6,655 bases of DNA from Armatimonadota bacterium (GCA_030612305.1 JAUWOG010000133.1:1-6655), one strand, 5' to 3'; shown: positions 1 through 5,992, counted from the first letter of the stretch. Made by a program: numbers and translations. Notes: generated by a model not told the origin, from the letters alone.

Positions 1-564
1 CGTGCAGTCCGCCGTGAGACCGGCACTGATGCGAGCAGCGATACGTGAGGCCAGATCCCGGCCCATCCCTGTCGCGCCGATGAGCACTATTTCCGGCTTG
101 TACTTGTTGATGATACCGGTGATGACGTCCGTGAAGGGCCCTGTGCGGTATCGGGCCAACTCCGGCGCCTGGGCCAGATAGACGCGGTCGGCACCGTAAG
201 CCGCCGCCACATCCGCCAGCTCGGACACACCATCTCCGACCAGCACCAGGCTGAGCTCGACGCCGATCTCGTCAGCCAGCTTGCGGCCCTCACCAAGCAG
301 TTCCAGTGTAACGTCGGCCAGTCTGCCCTCGCCCGTCTCAGCAACCACCCAGACGCCTTCATATTCCGAGATGTCAGTGTCGCCGAACTCAATGCGGTCC
401 ACTTTGATTGCGCCAAACTTGCAGCTCTTCACACAGGCGCCGCACTGAGTGCAATCCTCGGTGAACACAGCTTTGTCATCCACCATCTCGATGGCACCGT
501 ACGGACATGCCGGCAGGCACAGCTTGCAGCCCTTACATTCTTCTGCATCTACGTAAATCGGCAT
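1..564 (-). CDS. etfA: Electron transfer flavoprotein alpha subunit with N-terminal 2[4Fe-4S] ferredoxin domain (partial, 3' end outside window)
   Basis: The open frame gives 188 residues and is cut by the window edge, so only the N-terminal part is visible. Residues 1-57 form a ferredoxin module with two cluster motifs: Cys10, 13, 16 and 20 (C-x2-C-x2-C-x3-C-P) and Cys38, 41, 44 and 48. From about residue 70 the ETF alpha/beta domain begins (GVWVVAET, then LVGDGV, then VLIGATGMGRDLASRIAARI), typical of EtfA. The C-terminal FAD-binding domain lies outside the window. The ATG at 564 is preceded by GGAGG with 8 bases spacing. Most EtfA proteins lack the ferredoxin part; versions with it are known in anaerobes, for example CarE and LctC of Acetobacterium woodii. 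It should pair with the EtfB encoded 52 bases upstream and exchange electrons with the acyl-CoA dehydrogenase and perhaps ferredoxin. The family call is firm; bifurcation is inferred. Confidence 0.95.
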   Translation of the reverse strand, partial: MPIYVDAEECKGCKLCLPACPYGAIEMVDDKAVFTEDCTQCGACVKSCKFGAIKVDRIEFGDTDISEYEGVWVVAETGEGRLADVTLELLGEGRKLADEIGVELSLVLVGDGVSELADVAAAYGADRVYLAQAPELARYRTGPFTDVITGIINKYKPEIVLIGATGMGRDLASRIAARISAGLTADCT

Positions 565-616
565 TTCATAGTCCTCCGCCGGCCGGTCGCTACATCTGCG
601 CAGTCACGCACGATGC

Positions 617-1405
617 TCACAGCACCTGGGCATCGCGCAACTTGTCAATCAGTGTGCCTGCCTTCTCCTCAGCCGTCTCGCCTGCGATGATCTCGCCTTC
701 CACCTGACGCGTCGGTGTGAATGTCTTGATGACATTGGTGGGAGAGCCGTCCAGACCGCAGCGACTCTCTTGCGCCGAGACGCTCTCGCAGGTCCAGAGC
801 TCGATCTCAGCCTTCTTGGCCTTGATCCGGTTCTTCAGCCCGGGCATGCGCGGCTCGTTGAGCTGTTTGATAGCCGTGATGAGGCAAGGCAAGGTCGCTC
901 GCACGACCTCGAAACCGTCGGCCAGGAGTCGCCGCACCTGTATCTCCTTGTCTGTGACTTCCTCTATCTCGATGGCGTAGGTGATCTGGGGTATCCCAAG
1001 ATGCTCGGCAAGGCCGGGGCCGACCTGGCCCGTGTCGCCGTCGAACGCCTGCTTGCCGCAGAAGATCAGGTCGAAGTCGCCGATCCTGCTGATGGCCTGG
1101 GCCAGCGAGTAGGAGGTCGCCAGCGTATCGCCGCCGGCCAACGCTCTGTCGCAGAGCAGTACCGCTCTATTGACCCCCATCGCCACAGCCTCGCGCAGGC
1201 TCTGCTCGGCCTGCGGCGGACCCATGCACAGGCCGATAACTTCCCCGCCGTGCTCCTCGACTAACTGCACCGCCGCCTCGATGGCGTTTTCGTCGAAGGG
1301 GTTGATAATGCTCGGCACGCCATCACGAATCAGCGTGCCCGTCTCCGGGTTGATCTTCACATCCGTAGTGTCAGGCACTTGCTTTATGCAGACGATTATC
1401 CTCAT
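617..1405 (-). CDS. etfB: Electron transfer flavoprotein beta subunit
   Basis: A 262-residue protein of normal EtfB length. It begins MRIIVCIKQVPDTTDVKI, the usual EtfB opening, followed by a nucleotide-binding fold with GLCMGPPQAE near residues 59-68. The stretch DGDTGQVGPGLAEHLGIPQ near residues 118-136 matches the nucleotide-binding loop of clostridial-type ETFs rather than the mitochondrial type, which has a different loop sequence. A segment like the EtfB family signature, ADGFEVVRATLPCLITA, follows near residues 162-178. EtfB forms a heterodimer with EtfA; in bifurcating ETFs this subunit carries the FAD that is reduced by NADH. The frame stays open to a GTG at 1423, but I chose the ATG at 1405 because of homology and a well-placed AGGGAG. 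The gene lies 35 bases after the acyl-CoA dehydrogenase and is probably co-transcribed with it and with etfA. Confidence 0.95.
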   Translation of the reverse strand: MRIIVCIKQVPDTTDVKINPETGTLIRDGVPSIINPFDENAIEAAVQLVEEHGGEVIGLCMGPPQAEQSLREAVAMGVNRAVLLCDRALAGGDTLATSYSLAQAISRIGDFDLIFCGKQAFDGDTGQVGPGLAEHLGIPQITYAIEIEEVTDKEIQVRRLLADGFEVVRATLPCLITAIKQLNEPRMPGLKNRIKAKKAEIELWTCESVSAQESRCGLDGSPTNVIKTFTPTRQVEGEIIAGETAEEKAGTLIDKLRDAQVL

Positions 1406-1411
1406 CCGATG

Positions 1412-1417
1412 CTCCCT
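1412..1417 (-). promoter_or_regulatory. Ribosome binding site of etfB
   Basis: AGGGAG on the minus strand lies 6 bases before the ATG at 1405. It decides the start in favour of that ATG, because it falls inside the six-codon extension that a GTG start at 1423 would add. Confidence 0.75.
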
Positions 1418-1440
1418 GCGCACCCGATCTCAAACTCCGA

Positions 1441-2589
1441 CTACTTCCGCGCTTCCTTCAGCAGTTGATTCGCGATCACGAGGCGCTGGATCTCGGAGGT
1501 CCCTTCGACGATCTCAAAGAGCTTGGCCTCCCGCATATAGCGCTCGACCGGATAGTCGCAGCAATAGCCGTAGCCGCCATGAATCTGCACAGCCTTCGAG
1601 GTCACGTACCCGCATACCTCGGAGGTCTTCACTTTGGCCATGGCCGCTTCCTTCTCAAACTCGAGGCCCTGGTCTTTGAGCCACGCCGCTCTGTAGGTCA
1701 GCAGCCGTCCGGCCTCCAGTTCGGTCGCCATGTTGGCGAGGTGATACTGAATCATCTGGAAGTTGGCGATACGCTCGCCGAACTGCTCGCGGGTCAGGGA
1801 GTACTCGACGGCTGCCTCGTAGGCCACCTGTGCGAGCCCCACTGCGCCTATCGCCATGCCGATGCGGCCGACGCGCAGCGTCTCCATAGTCACCTGGAAC
1901 CCGCGGCCCTCCTTATGGAGCAGATTCTCCGCCGGCACGCGGCAGTCGTTGAAGATCAATTCCCGATTCGACAGCGACTTGAACGCCATCTTCTCCTCGT
2001 CCTTGCCGAACTCGAATCCCTCCATACCCTTTTCTACGATGAACGCGGTTACTCCACGCATCCCCCGGTCGGGCCTGGCGTTGGCGATGATGATGTATAT
2101 CTCCGCATCGCCGCCATTGGTGATGAATATCTTCGTCCCGTTGAGTACGTACTCGTCGCCGTCTCTGATGGCAGTCATCCGCACCGAGCCGGCGTCGGAA
2201 CCCGCCATCGGTTCAGTGAGGCCGAAGGCACCGATGGATTCCCCGGTCGCCAGGGGCGTGAGGTACTTCTCTTTCTGCTCTTCGGTGCCGAAGTACATGA
2301 TGGGGTACTCGGCGAGCATGTGCGCGCCATAGACGGCTCCAGTTGTCGTGCAGCCGGCTGACACCAGCTCACCGATGACGGCCCACTCCAGGAAACCAAG
2401 CTCCATGCCGCCATATTGCTCTGCAATCGGAATCCCGAACAGGTCCATTTCCCTCATCAGGGCGACCTTGTCCCAGGGGTATTCGTGCGCCCGGTCAGTC
2501 TCGTCGGCAAACGGCTTCAGCTTCTCATCGCAGAACTCCTTCACGTACTCGAAGAGCTCCTGCTGGTCTTCTGTGAAGGCGAAATCCAT
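1441..2589 (-). CDS. Acyl-CoA dehydrogenase (short-chain/butyryl-CoA dehydrogenase-like)
   Basis: A 382-residue flavoprotein of full family length that interconverts acyl-CoA and trans-2-enoyl-CoA, passing electrons to or from ETF. Both family signatures are visible: GLTEPMAGSDAGS at residues 123-135 (FAD contact) and QIHGGYGYCCDYPVERYMRE at residues 335-354. The likely catalytic base is Glu362 in IVEGTSEIQR, the position of the Glu of butyryl-CoA dehydrogenases; the Tyr that commonly precedes it is Val361 here. CC at residues 343-344 replaces the Thr-Lys or Thr-Arg I recall in close Bcd relatives. The ATG at 2589 has AGAAAGGA 8 bases upstream. Adjacency to etfB and etfA makes this the probable ETF partner. 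Substrate chain length cannot be read from sequence; it could be a butyryl-CoA, branched-chain or other acyl-CoA dehydrogenase, working in oxidation or reduction. Confidence 0.93.
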   Translation of the reverse strand: MDFAFTEDQQELFEYVKEFCDEKLKPFADETDRAHEYPWDKVALMREMDLFGIPIAEQYGGMELGFLEWAVIGELVSAGCTTTGAVYGAHMLAEYPIMYFGTEEQKEKYLTPLATGESIGAFGLTEPMAGSDAGSVRMTAIRDGDEYVLNGTKIFITNGGDAEIYIIIANARPDRGMRGVTAFIVEKGMEGFEFGKDEEKMAFKSLSNRELIFNDCRVPAENLLHKEGRGFQVTMETLRVGRIGMAIGAVGLAQVAYEAAVEYSLTREQFGERIANFQMIQYHLANMATELEAGRLLTYRAAWLKDQGLEFEKEAAMAKVKTSEVCGYVTSKAVQIHGGYGYCCDYPVERYMREAKLFEIVEGTSEIQRLVIANQLLKEARK

Positions 2590-2613
2590 TGCAGTGGTCC
2601 TTTCTCAGTCGGG

Positions 2614-2663
2614 TCACGCGGAGAACTCCGGTCACGTCAGCAACAACGGCTCACGTCGGCAAC
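2614..2663 (-). repeat. Imperfect direct repeats upstream of the acyl-CoA dehydrogenase gene
   Basis: Two 13-base boxes at 2651-2663 and 2632-2644 read GTTGC(C/T)GACGTGA on the minus strand, agree at 12 of 13 bases, and start 19 bases apart. A much weaker third copy at 2614-2626 (8 of 13 matches) continues the spacing at 18 bases. They fill much of the 90-base gap between fabH and the acyl-CoA dehydrogenase, 25 to 74 bases before its start codon. The spacing of just under two helical turns would suit a transcription factor binding direct repeats, but I recognise no known operator. Chance repetition in GC-rich DNA is possible. Confidence 0.4.
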
Positions 2664-2679
2664 GACGCCCGTCTTGTCT

Positions 2680-3687
2680 TCAACGCGGCGGCGTCTCTTT
2701 CTCCCACCGGACTACGGCTCCGCTCAGGCAGAAACCGGCCCCGAAGCCTACCAGCAAGACCAGGTCTCCAGTTTGCAGACAACCGTCCCGGTAGATCTCA
2801 TCGAAAGCCAGCGCCATCGAGGCAGCCGAGGTGTTCCCATATTTGTGCAGGTTGGAGACGACCCTTGCCCTCTCAATGCCCAGGCGGTCAGCAGCCGCGT
2901 CGAGGATGCGCTGATTTGCCTGGTGCATTACGACCCAGTCAATGTCCTCGTTCGTCACCCCGGCCTTGCTCATCGCCAGGCCGGCGATGTGCGGAATACC
3001 GCGCACCGCCATCCTGAATATCTCGTGGCCGTTCATGTATATCTTGGTCGCGTTCTCGGCGATTGCCTTCTCATCCGGAGGCCATGCCGAGCCGCTGGAA
3101 GGAATAGTCAGCGCCTCCCCTGCGAAGCCCTGCGTATCCATCGCGTAGCCGAGCAGGCCTTTACCGGCCTCATCCGGCTGTAGCACCACCGCTCCGGCAC
3201 CATCGCCAAACAGCACACAGGTGGACCGATCCTCCCAGTTGGTCACACGGGTCAGGGCCTCTGCCGCCACCACGAGCACATTGTCGTAGCCGCCCGTCAT
3301 CACGTACTGTGAGCCGGTGATCATGCCATCCACGAAGCCCGTGCAGCCTGTAACCACATCAAAGCTCGCCGCACGCTTCGCACCCAACTTGTCCTCGAGA
3401 ATGGCAGAGGCGGACGGAAATACGGTATCGGGAGTGACCGTCCCTACGATGATCAGTTCGAGGTCCTCAGCCGCCAGACCCGCATCCCTCAGCGCCACCT
3501 TCGAGGCCTCCACGGCAAGGTCCGAGGTGTTCTGGTCCTCAGCGATGACACGGCGCTCCTTCATCCCGGTGTGCGTAACGATCCACTCGTCACTGGTATC
3601 AACTATCTTCTCCAGGTCTGCGTTGGTCAGGATTCTCTCGGGCACATAGGACCCGAGGCCGGCAATCACGCTGCCACGTAGCTTCAT
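2680..3687 (-). CDS. fabH: Beta-ketoacyl-ACP synthase III (FabH, KAS III)
   Basis: A 335-residue thiolase-fold enzyme that condenses an acyl-CoA primer with malonyl-ACP to start fatty acid synthesis in the cytosol. The catalytic triad is visible: Cys115 in VVTGCTGFVDG, His255 in VVMHQANQRI, and Asn285 in HKYGNTSAAS. The N-terminus (GLGSYVPERILTN, DTSDEWI, TGMKERR) and the GDGAGAVVLQ loop near residues 161-170 are standard FabH features. The bases around the active cysteine are unusual: GCTGF where AC(S/A)GF is common. The frame is open up to an ATG at 3765, but I chose the ATG at 3687 because family homology starts there; its Shine-Dalgarno is weak (TGGA, 6 bases away). It follows plsX, a common bacterial arrangement. 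A related KAS III-like enzyme with another acyl substrate cannot be excluded. Confidence 0.94.
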   Translation of the reverse strand: MKLRGSVIAGLGSYVPERILTNADLEKIVDTSDEWIVTHTGMKERRVIAEDQNTSDLAVEASKVALRDAGLAAEDLELIIVGTVTPDTVFPSASAILEDKLGAKRAASFDVVTGCTGFVDGMITGSQYVMTGGYDNVLVVAAEALTRVTNWEDRSTCVLFGDGAGAVVLQPDEAGKGLLGYAMDTQGFAGEALTIPSSGSAWPPDEKAIAENATKIYMNGHEIFRMAVRGIPHIAGLAMSKAGVTNEDIDWVVMHQANQRILDAAADRLGIERARVVSNLHKYGNTSAASMALAFDEIYRDGCLQTGDLVLLVGFGAGFCLSGAVVRWEKETPPR

Positions 3688-3915
3688 AGTGTCCAGCAGC
3701 CACTTTCCTGTCGTGCTGCGAGCCGTGACTCCGTTGAACCGCGAGCACCGTTGCAGCGCTGACATTCACAGATGAGAACTCCGTGCGGGGCCGGCAGATG
3801 CGCTCTACGTGACGCCGGATGACCACGGGAGATGACGGCATTCCAAACGAGATCCAGAGCCAGAGTCACGCTCCATCTGCTGCGTCTCGGAGAAGACCTT
3901 CGCGGACGGGGACAG
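3688..3915. other. Intergenic gap between plsX and fabH with no recognised gene
   Basis: These 228 bases separate two genes that often lie close together. On the minus strand I found no convincing sigma-70 promoter, no strong terminator hairpin with a T run, and no tRNA fold. A 61-codon frame starting at a GTG (3869) ends with TGA overlapping the fabH ATG, but its product resembles nothing I know and its ribosome-binding site is badly placed. The region may be a leader, a processing site or a degraded gene. Confidence 0.5.
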
Positions 3916-4941
3916 TCAAGACAACTGCTGCACTAAGCGGCGCAACTCCGCGACAATGTCGTGTTGGGCTGCGTCGGCCGCCACCTGTACTGCATTGCAG
4001 ATCGCTTGCCTGTCCGAGCGCCCGTGCCCTACCACGCACACGCCCTGGATGCCCAACAGCAGTGCCCCTCCATATTCCGCCCAGTTGCACCGACGCCGCA
4101 TCTTCGCGAAGGCCGGCTTCATCAAGAGAGCACCCAACTGTGCCCGGGTGCTCTCCGCAATGCCTGCCTTTATCGTATCCATCACGAATCTGATTGCTCC
4201 TTCGACCACTTTCAGTGCCACATTGCCCGCAAAACCATCCGCCACTACCACATCCACGTCACCGGCGAGGATCCTGTTCCCCTCGATGTGGCCGACGTAG
4301 TTGATCGGCACGGACTGCAGCAGCAAATGCGCGGTCTGTGTGACCACGTTCCCCTTCTTGGCCTCTTCGCCGATATTGAGCGTCGCGACACGCGGCCTGT
4401 CAACTCCCAGGACCTGTTCGGCGTAGCAACTGCCCATTATGGCGAACTCCACGAGATGCTCGGGCTTGCAGTCGGCATTGGCCCCGGCGTCGAGCAGAAG
4501 TACCTTGCCCGAGGCCGTCGGGAGTGCGGCCGCGATGGCCGGTCGGCTGATCTGCGGAATGGTCCGCAGCCGGGTATGGGCCAACGCCATGAAGGCACCG
4601 CTGTTACCCGCCGAGACCACTGCCTGCGCCTCCCCGCATCTCACCATCTCGACACAGTCGGCGATGGAGGAAGTGCGCCCGCGCTTCAGGGCATCCCGCG
4701 GACTCTCCTCCATGGCGATTACTCCGTCGGAATGTCGCACGGTGACGCGGGTGATGGCGGCGGTGTTTGTCTCGCCCTCCTTGAGGGCGGAGCCCACTGC
4801 GTCTGCAAGCAAGTCGTTGAGGCGAGCTTCATGGCCGACAAGCACGATCTCAGCATCAATCACCCGGGCCGCGGCCAGCGTCCCGGGTACTATCTCCTGC
4901 GGGGCAAAGTCCCCGCCCATGGCGTCCACAGCGATACGCAT
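3916..4941 (-). CDS. plsX: Phosphate acyltransferase PlsX
   Basis: A 341-residue protein of typical PlsX length. It converts acyl-ACP and phosphate to acyl-phosphate, which PlsY uses to acylate glycerol-3-phosphate, the first step of phospholipid synthesis. Family landmarks run in order: MRIAVDAMGGDFAP at the start, VVSAGNSGAFMA near residues 108-119, LLDAGANADCKPEHL near 149-163, NIGEEAKKGN near 189-198, GHIEGNRI near 217-224, VVADGFAGNVALK near 232-244, and EYGGALLLGIQG with GHGRSD near 289-310. The protein looks complete. Its start lies only 9 bases after the rpmF stop, and the only Shine-Dalgarno-like sequence (GGTAAG) overlaps that stop, so translation is probably coupled to rpmF. The rpmF-plsX-fabH order is widely conserved and links ribosome and membrane-lipid supply. 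Confidence 0.97.
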   Translation of the reverse strand: MRIAVDAMGGDFAPQEIVPGTLAAARVIDAEIVLVGHEARLNDLLADAVGSALKEGETNTAAITRVTVRHSDGVIAMEESPRDALKRGRTSSIADCVEMVRCGEAQAVVSAGNSGAFMALAHTRLRTIPQISRPAIAAALPTASGKVLLLDAGANADCKPEHLVEFAIMGSCYAEQVLGVDRPRVATLNIGEEAKKGNVVTQTAHLLLQSVPINYVGHIEGNRILAGDVDVVVADGFAGNVALKVVEGAIRFVMDTIKAGIAESTRAQLGALLMKPAFAKMRRRCNWAEYGGALLLGIQGVCVVGHGRSDRQAICNAVQVAADAAQHDIVAELRRLVQQLS

Positions 4942-4950
4942 ACAGGTAAC

Positions 4951-5157
4951 TTACCGCTCGCGTGCTTTGTCTGGCTCTTTTACGGTATGGTCTATCTTGC
5001 GTCCCTTGTAGAACCCGCACTTGCCACACGCGTTGTGCGGAATCACGGCTGCGCCGCAGTTGCCGCATGTGACAACAGTGAGATCAGCCCGAACGCCCTG
5101 GTGGGTCCGGCGCTTGTTTCGTCTGCTCTTCGAGTGTCTGCGTTTCGGTAGTGCCAT
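4951..5157 (-). CDS. rpmF: 50S ribosomal protein bL32
   Basis: A 68-residue basic protein. It opens MALPKRRHSKSRRNKRRTHQ, the hallmark bL32 N-terminus that threads into 23S rRNA. A zinc ribbon follows with Cys31, Cys34, Cys44 and Cys47 (CGNCG and CGKCG), so this is the zinc-binding form. It ends GFYKGRKIDHTVK, also typical. The frame extends five codons upstream, but the ATG at 5157 is chosen because every bL32 begins this way and GAGGAG lies 7 bases before it. It sits 68 bases after yceD and 9 bases before plsX, the classical arrangement. Confidence 0.98.
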   Translation of the reverse strand: MALPKRRHSKSRRNKRRTHQGVRADLTVVTCGNCGAAVIPHNACGKCGFYKGRKIDHTVKEPDKARER

Positions 5158-5225
5158 AGCGTGTCTCCTCATCCCCGCTGGTGCCGCCCCAGGTGCATGC
5201 CGTAGAAACTTCTCGCCGCCGCAGC

Positions 5226-5750
5226 CTAGTCCTCTGCGGGTGAGAAGAGGTCACCAAGGCCCGCCAGCCGGGCGTCTGCAGCCTGCTTATTGCACTCACA
5301 CATGCCCTCGTTGAGGTCCTGTCCGCAGTCGGGACAGATACCCGCACAGTCGGGCTTGCACAGAGATCGCGGGGGCAGATGCAGGTTCAGTAGCTGCCTG
5401 ACCAGCTCGCTCAGGTCAAGCTCATTCCCGTTGAGTATCGGGATCGGACTGCCCTCAGATGCTGCGCCCTGATACGCTCGCGGCTGGTCTATGTCCTCCA
5501 GTGCGCACTCTTCGCTTACCTCTATGTCAAGTCGTACCTTGTGCTGTTTCGTACAGCGACTGCACGCCAGAGTAGCCTGCGTCCGCAACCGGCCTGCTGC
5601 CGCAATACCCGCCCGCGCACCGGTCAACACAATCGTGCCGCTCACGAGGTCGCGGAATTCGGGCGCACTCCCTGCCGGTGGCGGCGCACTCACGCGCAGC
5701 TTGACCCACCCGCATTCTTGAGTTATGGCAGGTTCCAGTGGGTATCTCAT
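5226..5750 (-). CDS. yceD: DUF177 / YceD family protein linked to 23S rRNA
   Basis: A 174-residue protein of normal DUF177 length. The N-terminal half is a beta-rich region (SGTIVLTGARAGIAAAGRLRT, shortened here: SGTIVLTGARAG). LACSRC at residues 61-66 is the family CxRC motif. The C-terminal half carries LHLPPRSLC, then Cys131, Cys135, Cys139 and Cys142 in a likely metal-binding knuckle (CKPDCAGICPDCG), and a final CEC at 151-153. DUF177 members have been associated with 23S rRNA accumulation in E. coli and plants, and almost always precede rpmF, as here. An in-frame TAG lies nine codons upstream, and no ATG, GTG or TTG intervenes, so the ATG at 5750 is the only plausible start. It has no normally spaced Shine-Dalgarno; see the leader hairpin. 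Confidence 0.92.
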   Translation of the reverse strand: MRYPLEPAITQECGWVKLRVSAPPPAGSAPEFRDLVSGTIVLTGARAGIAAAGRLRTQATLACSRCTKQHKVRLDIEVSEECALEDIDQPRAYQGAASEGSPIPILNGNELDLSELVRQLLNLHLPPRSLCKPDCAGICPDCGQDLNEGMCECNKQAADARLAGLGDLFSPAED

Positions 5751-5757
5751 AATGCCG

Positions 5758-5788
5758 ACCGCGGCTCTTAGGCTCTAAAAGCCGCGGT
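5758..5788 (-). promoter_or_regulatory. Strong leader hairpin between Shine-Dalgarno and yceD start
   Basis: On the plus strand the left arm ACCGCGGCTCTTAG (5758-5771) and right arm CTAAAAGCCGCGGT (5775-5788) are inverted copies with one mismatch, around a 3-base loop GCT. In the minus-strand RNA the mismatch becomes a U-G wobble, so a 14-bp stem can form; in a plus-strand RNA it would be an A-C mismatch. This bias suggests the yceD messenger is the functional form. The stem ends 7 bases before the ATG. No T run follows it, so it is unlikely to be a terminator. Confidence 0.8.
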
Positions 5789-5795
5789 TCACCTC
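5789..5795 (-). promoter_or_regulatory. Displaced Shine-Dalgarno GAGGTGA of yceD
   Basis: GAGGTGA is a 7-base match to the anti-Shine-Dalgarno end of 16S rRNA. It lies directly against the 5' foot of the hairpin and 38 bases before the yceD ATG, too far for normal initiation. No ATG, GTG or TTG lies within the next 12 bases. If the hairpin folds, only the 7 bases after the stem remain between it and the ATG. The GTG inside the motif could alternatively start a five-codon leader peptide (MNRGF). Confidence 0.6.
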
Positions 5796-5813
5796 GTTTG
5801 CAGTTGCGACGAT

Positions 5814-5843
5814 ATTATACGCCAGCCAAATCGCTATTGTCAA
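5814..5843 (-). promoter_or_regulatory. Consensus sigma-70 promoter of the yceD operon
   Basis: The minus strand reads TTGACA (5843-5838), an 18-base spacer, and TATAAT (5819-5814). Both boxes match the housekeeping consensus at every base. The transcript should start near 5807, giving a leader of about 57 bases before the yceD ATG. It should drive yceD-rpmF-plsX and possibly everything further downstream. Confidence 0.85.
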
Positions 5844-5921
5844 GGAACCCCCGGACCCAGCCCCTCGTCATAACACACCAACACACGCCGCCGCCGGAGA
5901 CGCCCGCAGCGCGGCTCGCTG

Positions 5922-5951
5922 TTGACAACAGCAGGGCTCATTCCCTACAAT
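5922..5951 (+). promoter_or_regulatory. Near-consensus sigma-70 promoter of lepB
   Basis: TTGACA (5922-5927), an 18-base spacer and TACAAT (5946-5951) lie 47 bases before the proposed lepB start. Transcription would begin near 5958, leaving a leader of about 40 bases. This placement supports the GTG start at 5999 and rules out the longer frame from 5798. The promoter diverges from that of yceD; the two -35 boxes are about 80 bases apart. Confidence 0.8.
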
Positions 5952-5987
5952 CTCCCAACTCCCCGTATGCAGCATTGCCACGATTTC

Positions 5988-5992
5988 GGAGG
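5988..5992 (+). promoter_or_regulatory. Ribosome binding site of lepB
   Basis: GGAGG lies 6 bases before the GTG at 5999 and decides that start. A second GGAGG at 6033-6037 lies 9 bases before another in-frame GTG at 6047; starting there would remove the positively charged residues before the membrane helix, so it is less likely. Confidence 0.7.

Noticed and set aside
1465..2361. Plus-strand frame of 298 codons opposite the acyl-CoA dehydrogenase
   Set aside because: It is antisense to a complete conserved gene and has no recognisable motif.
3725..3760. GGTTCAA on the minus strand resembling a tRNA T-loop
   Set aside because: The flanking bases do not form a T stem, and no acceptor or anticodon stem can be found around it.
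3688..3765. N-terminal extension of FabH to an ATG at 3765
   Set aside because: Family homology begins at the ATG at 3687, and the 26 added residues look like translated noncoding DNA with no well-spaced ribosome-binding site.
3684..3869. A 61-codon minus-strand frame whose TGA overlaps the fabH ATG (ATGA), suggesting translational coupling
   Set aside because: The start is a GTG with a Shine-Dalgarno-like GGAG only one base away, the product is Arg- and Cys-rich without recognisable fold, and one such overlap is easily chance.
3961..5151. Long plus-strand frame of 396 codons opposite plsX and rpmF
   Set aside because: It lies antisense to two certain genes and its product is His- and Arg-rich with no known domain; it is a codon-bias shadow of GC-rich DNA.
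5758..5788. The yceD leader hairpin read as an intrinsic terminator
   Set aside because: No gene ends before it on either strand, no T run follows it, and it lies between a consensus promoter and the start codon.
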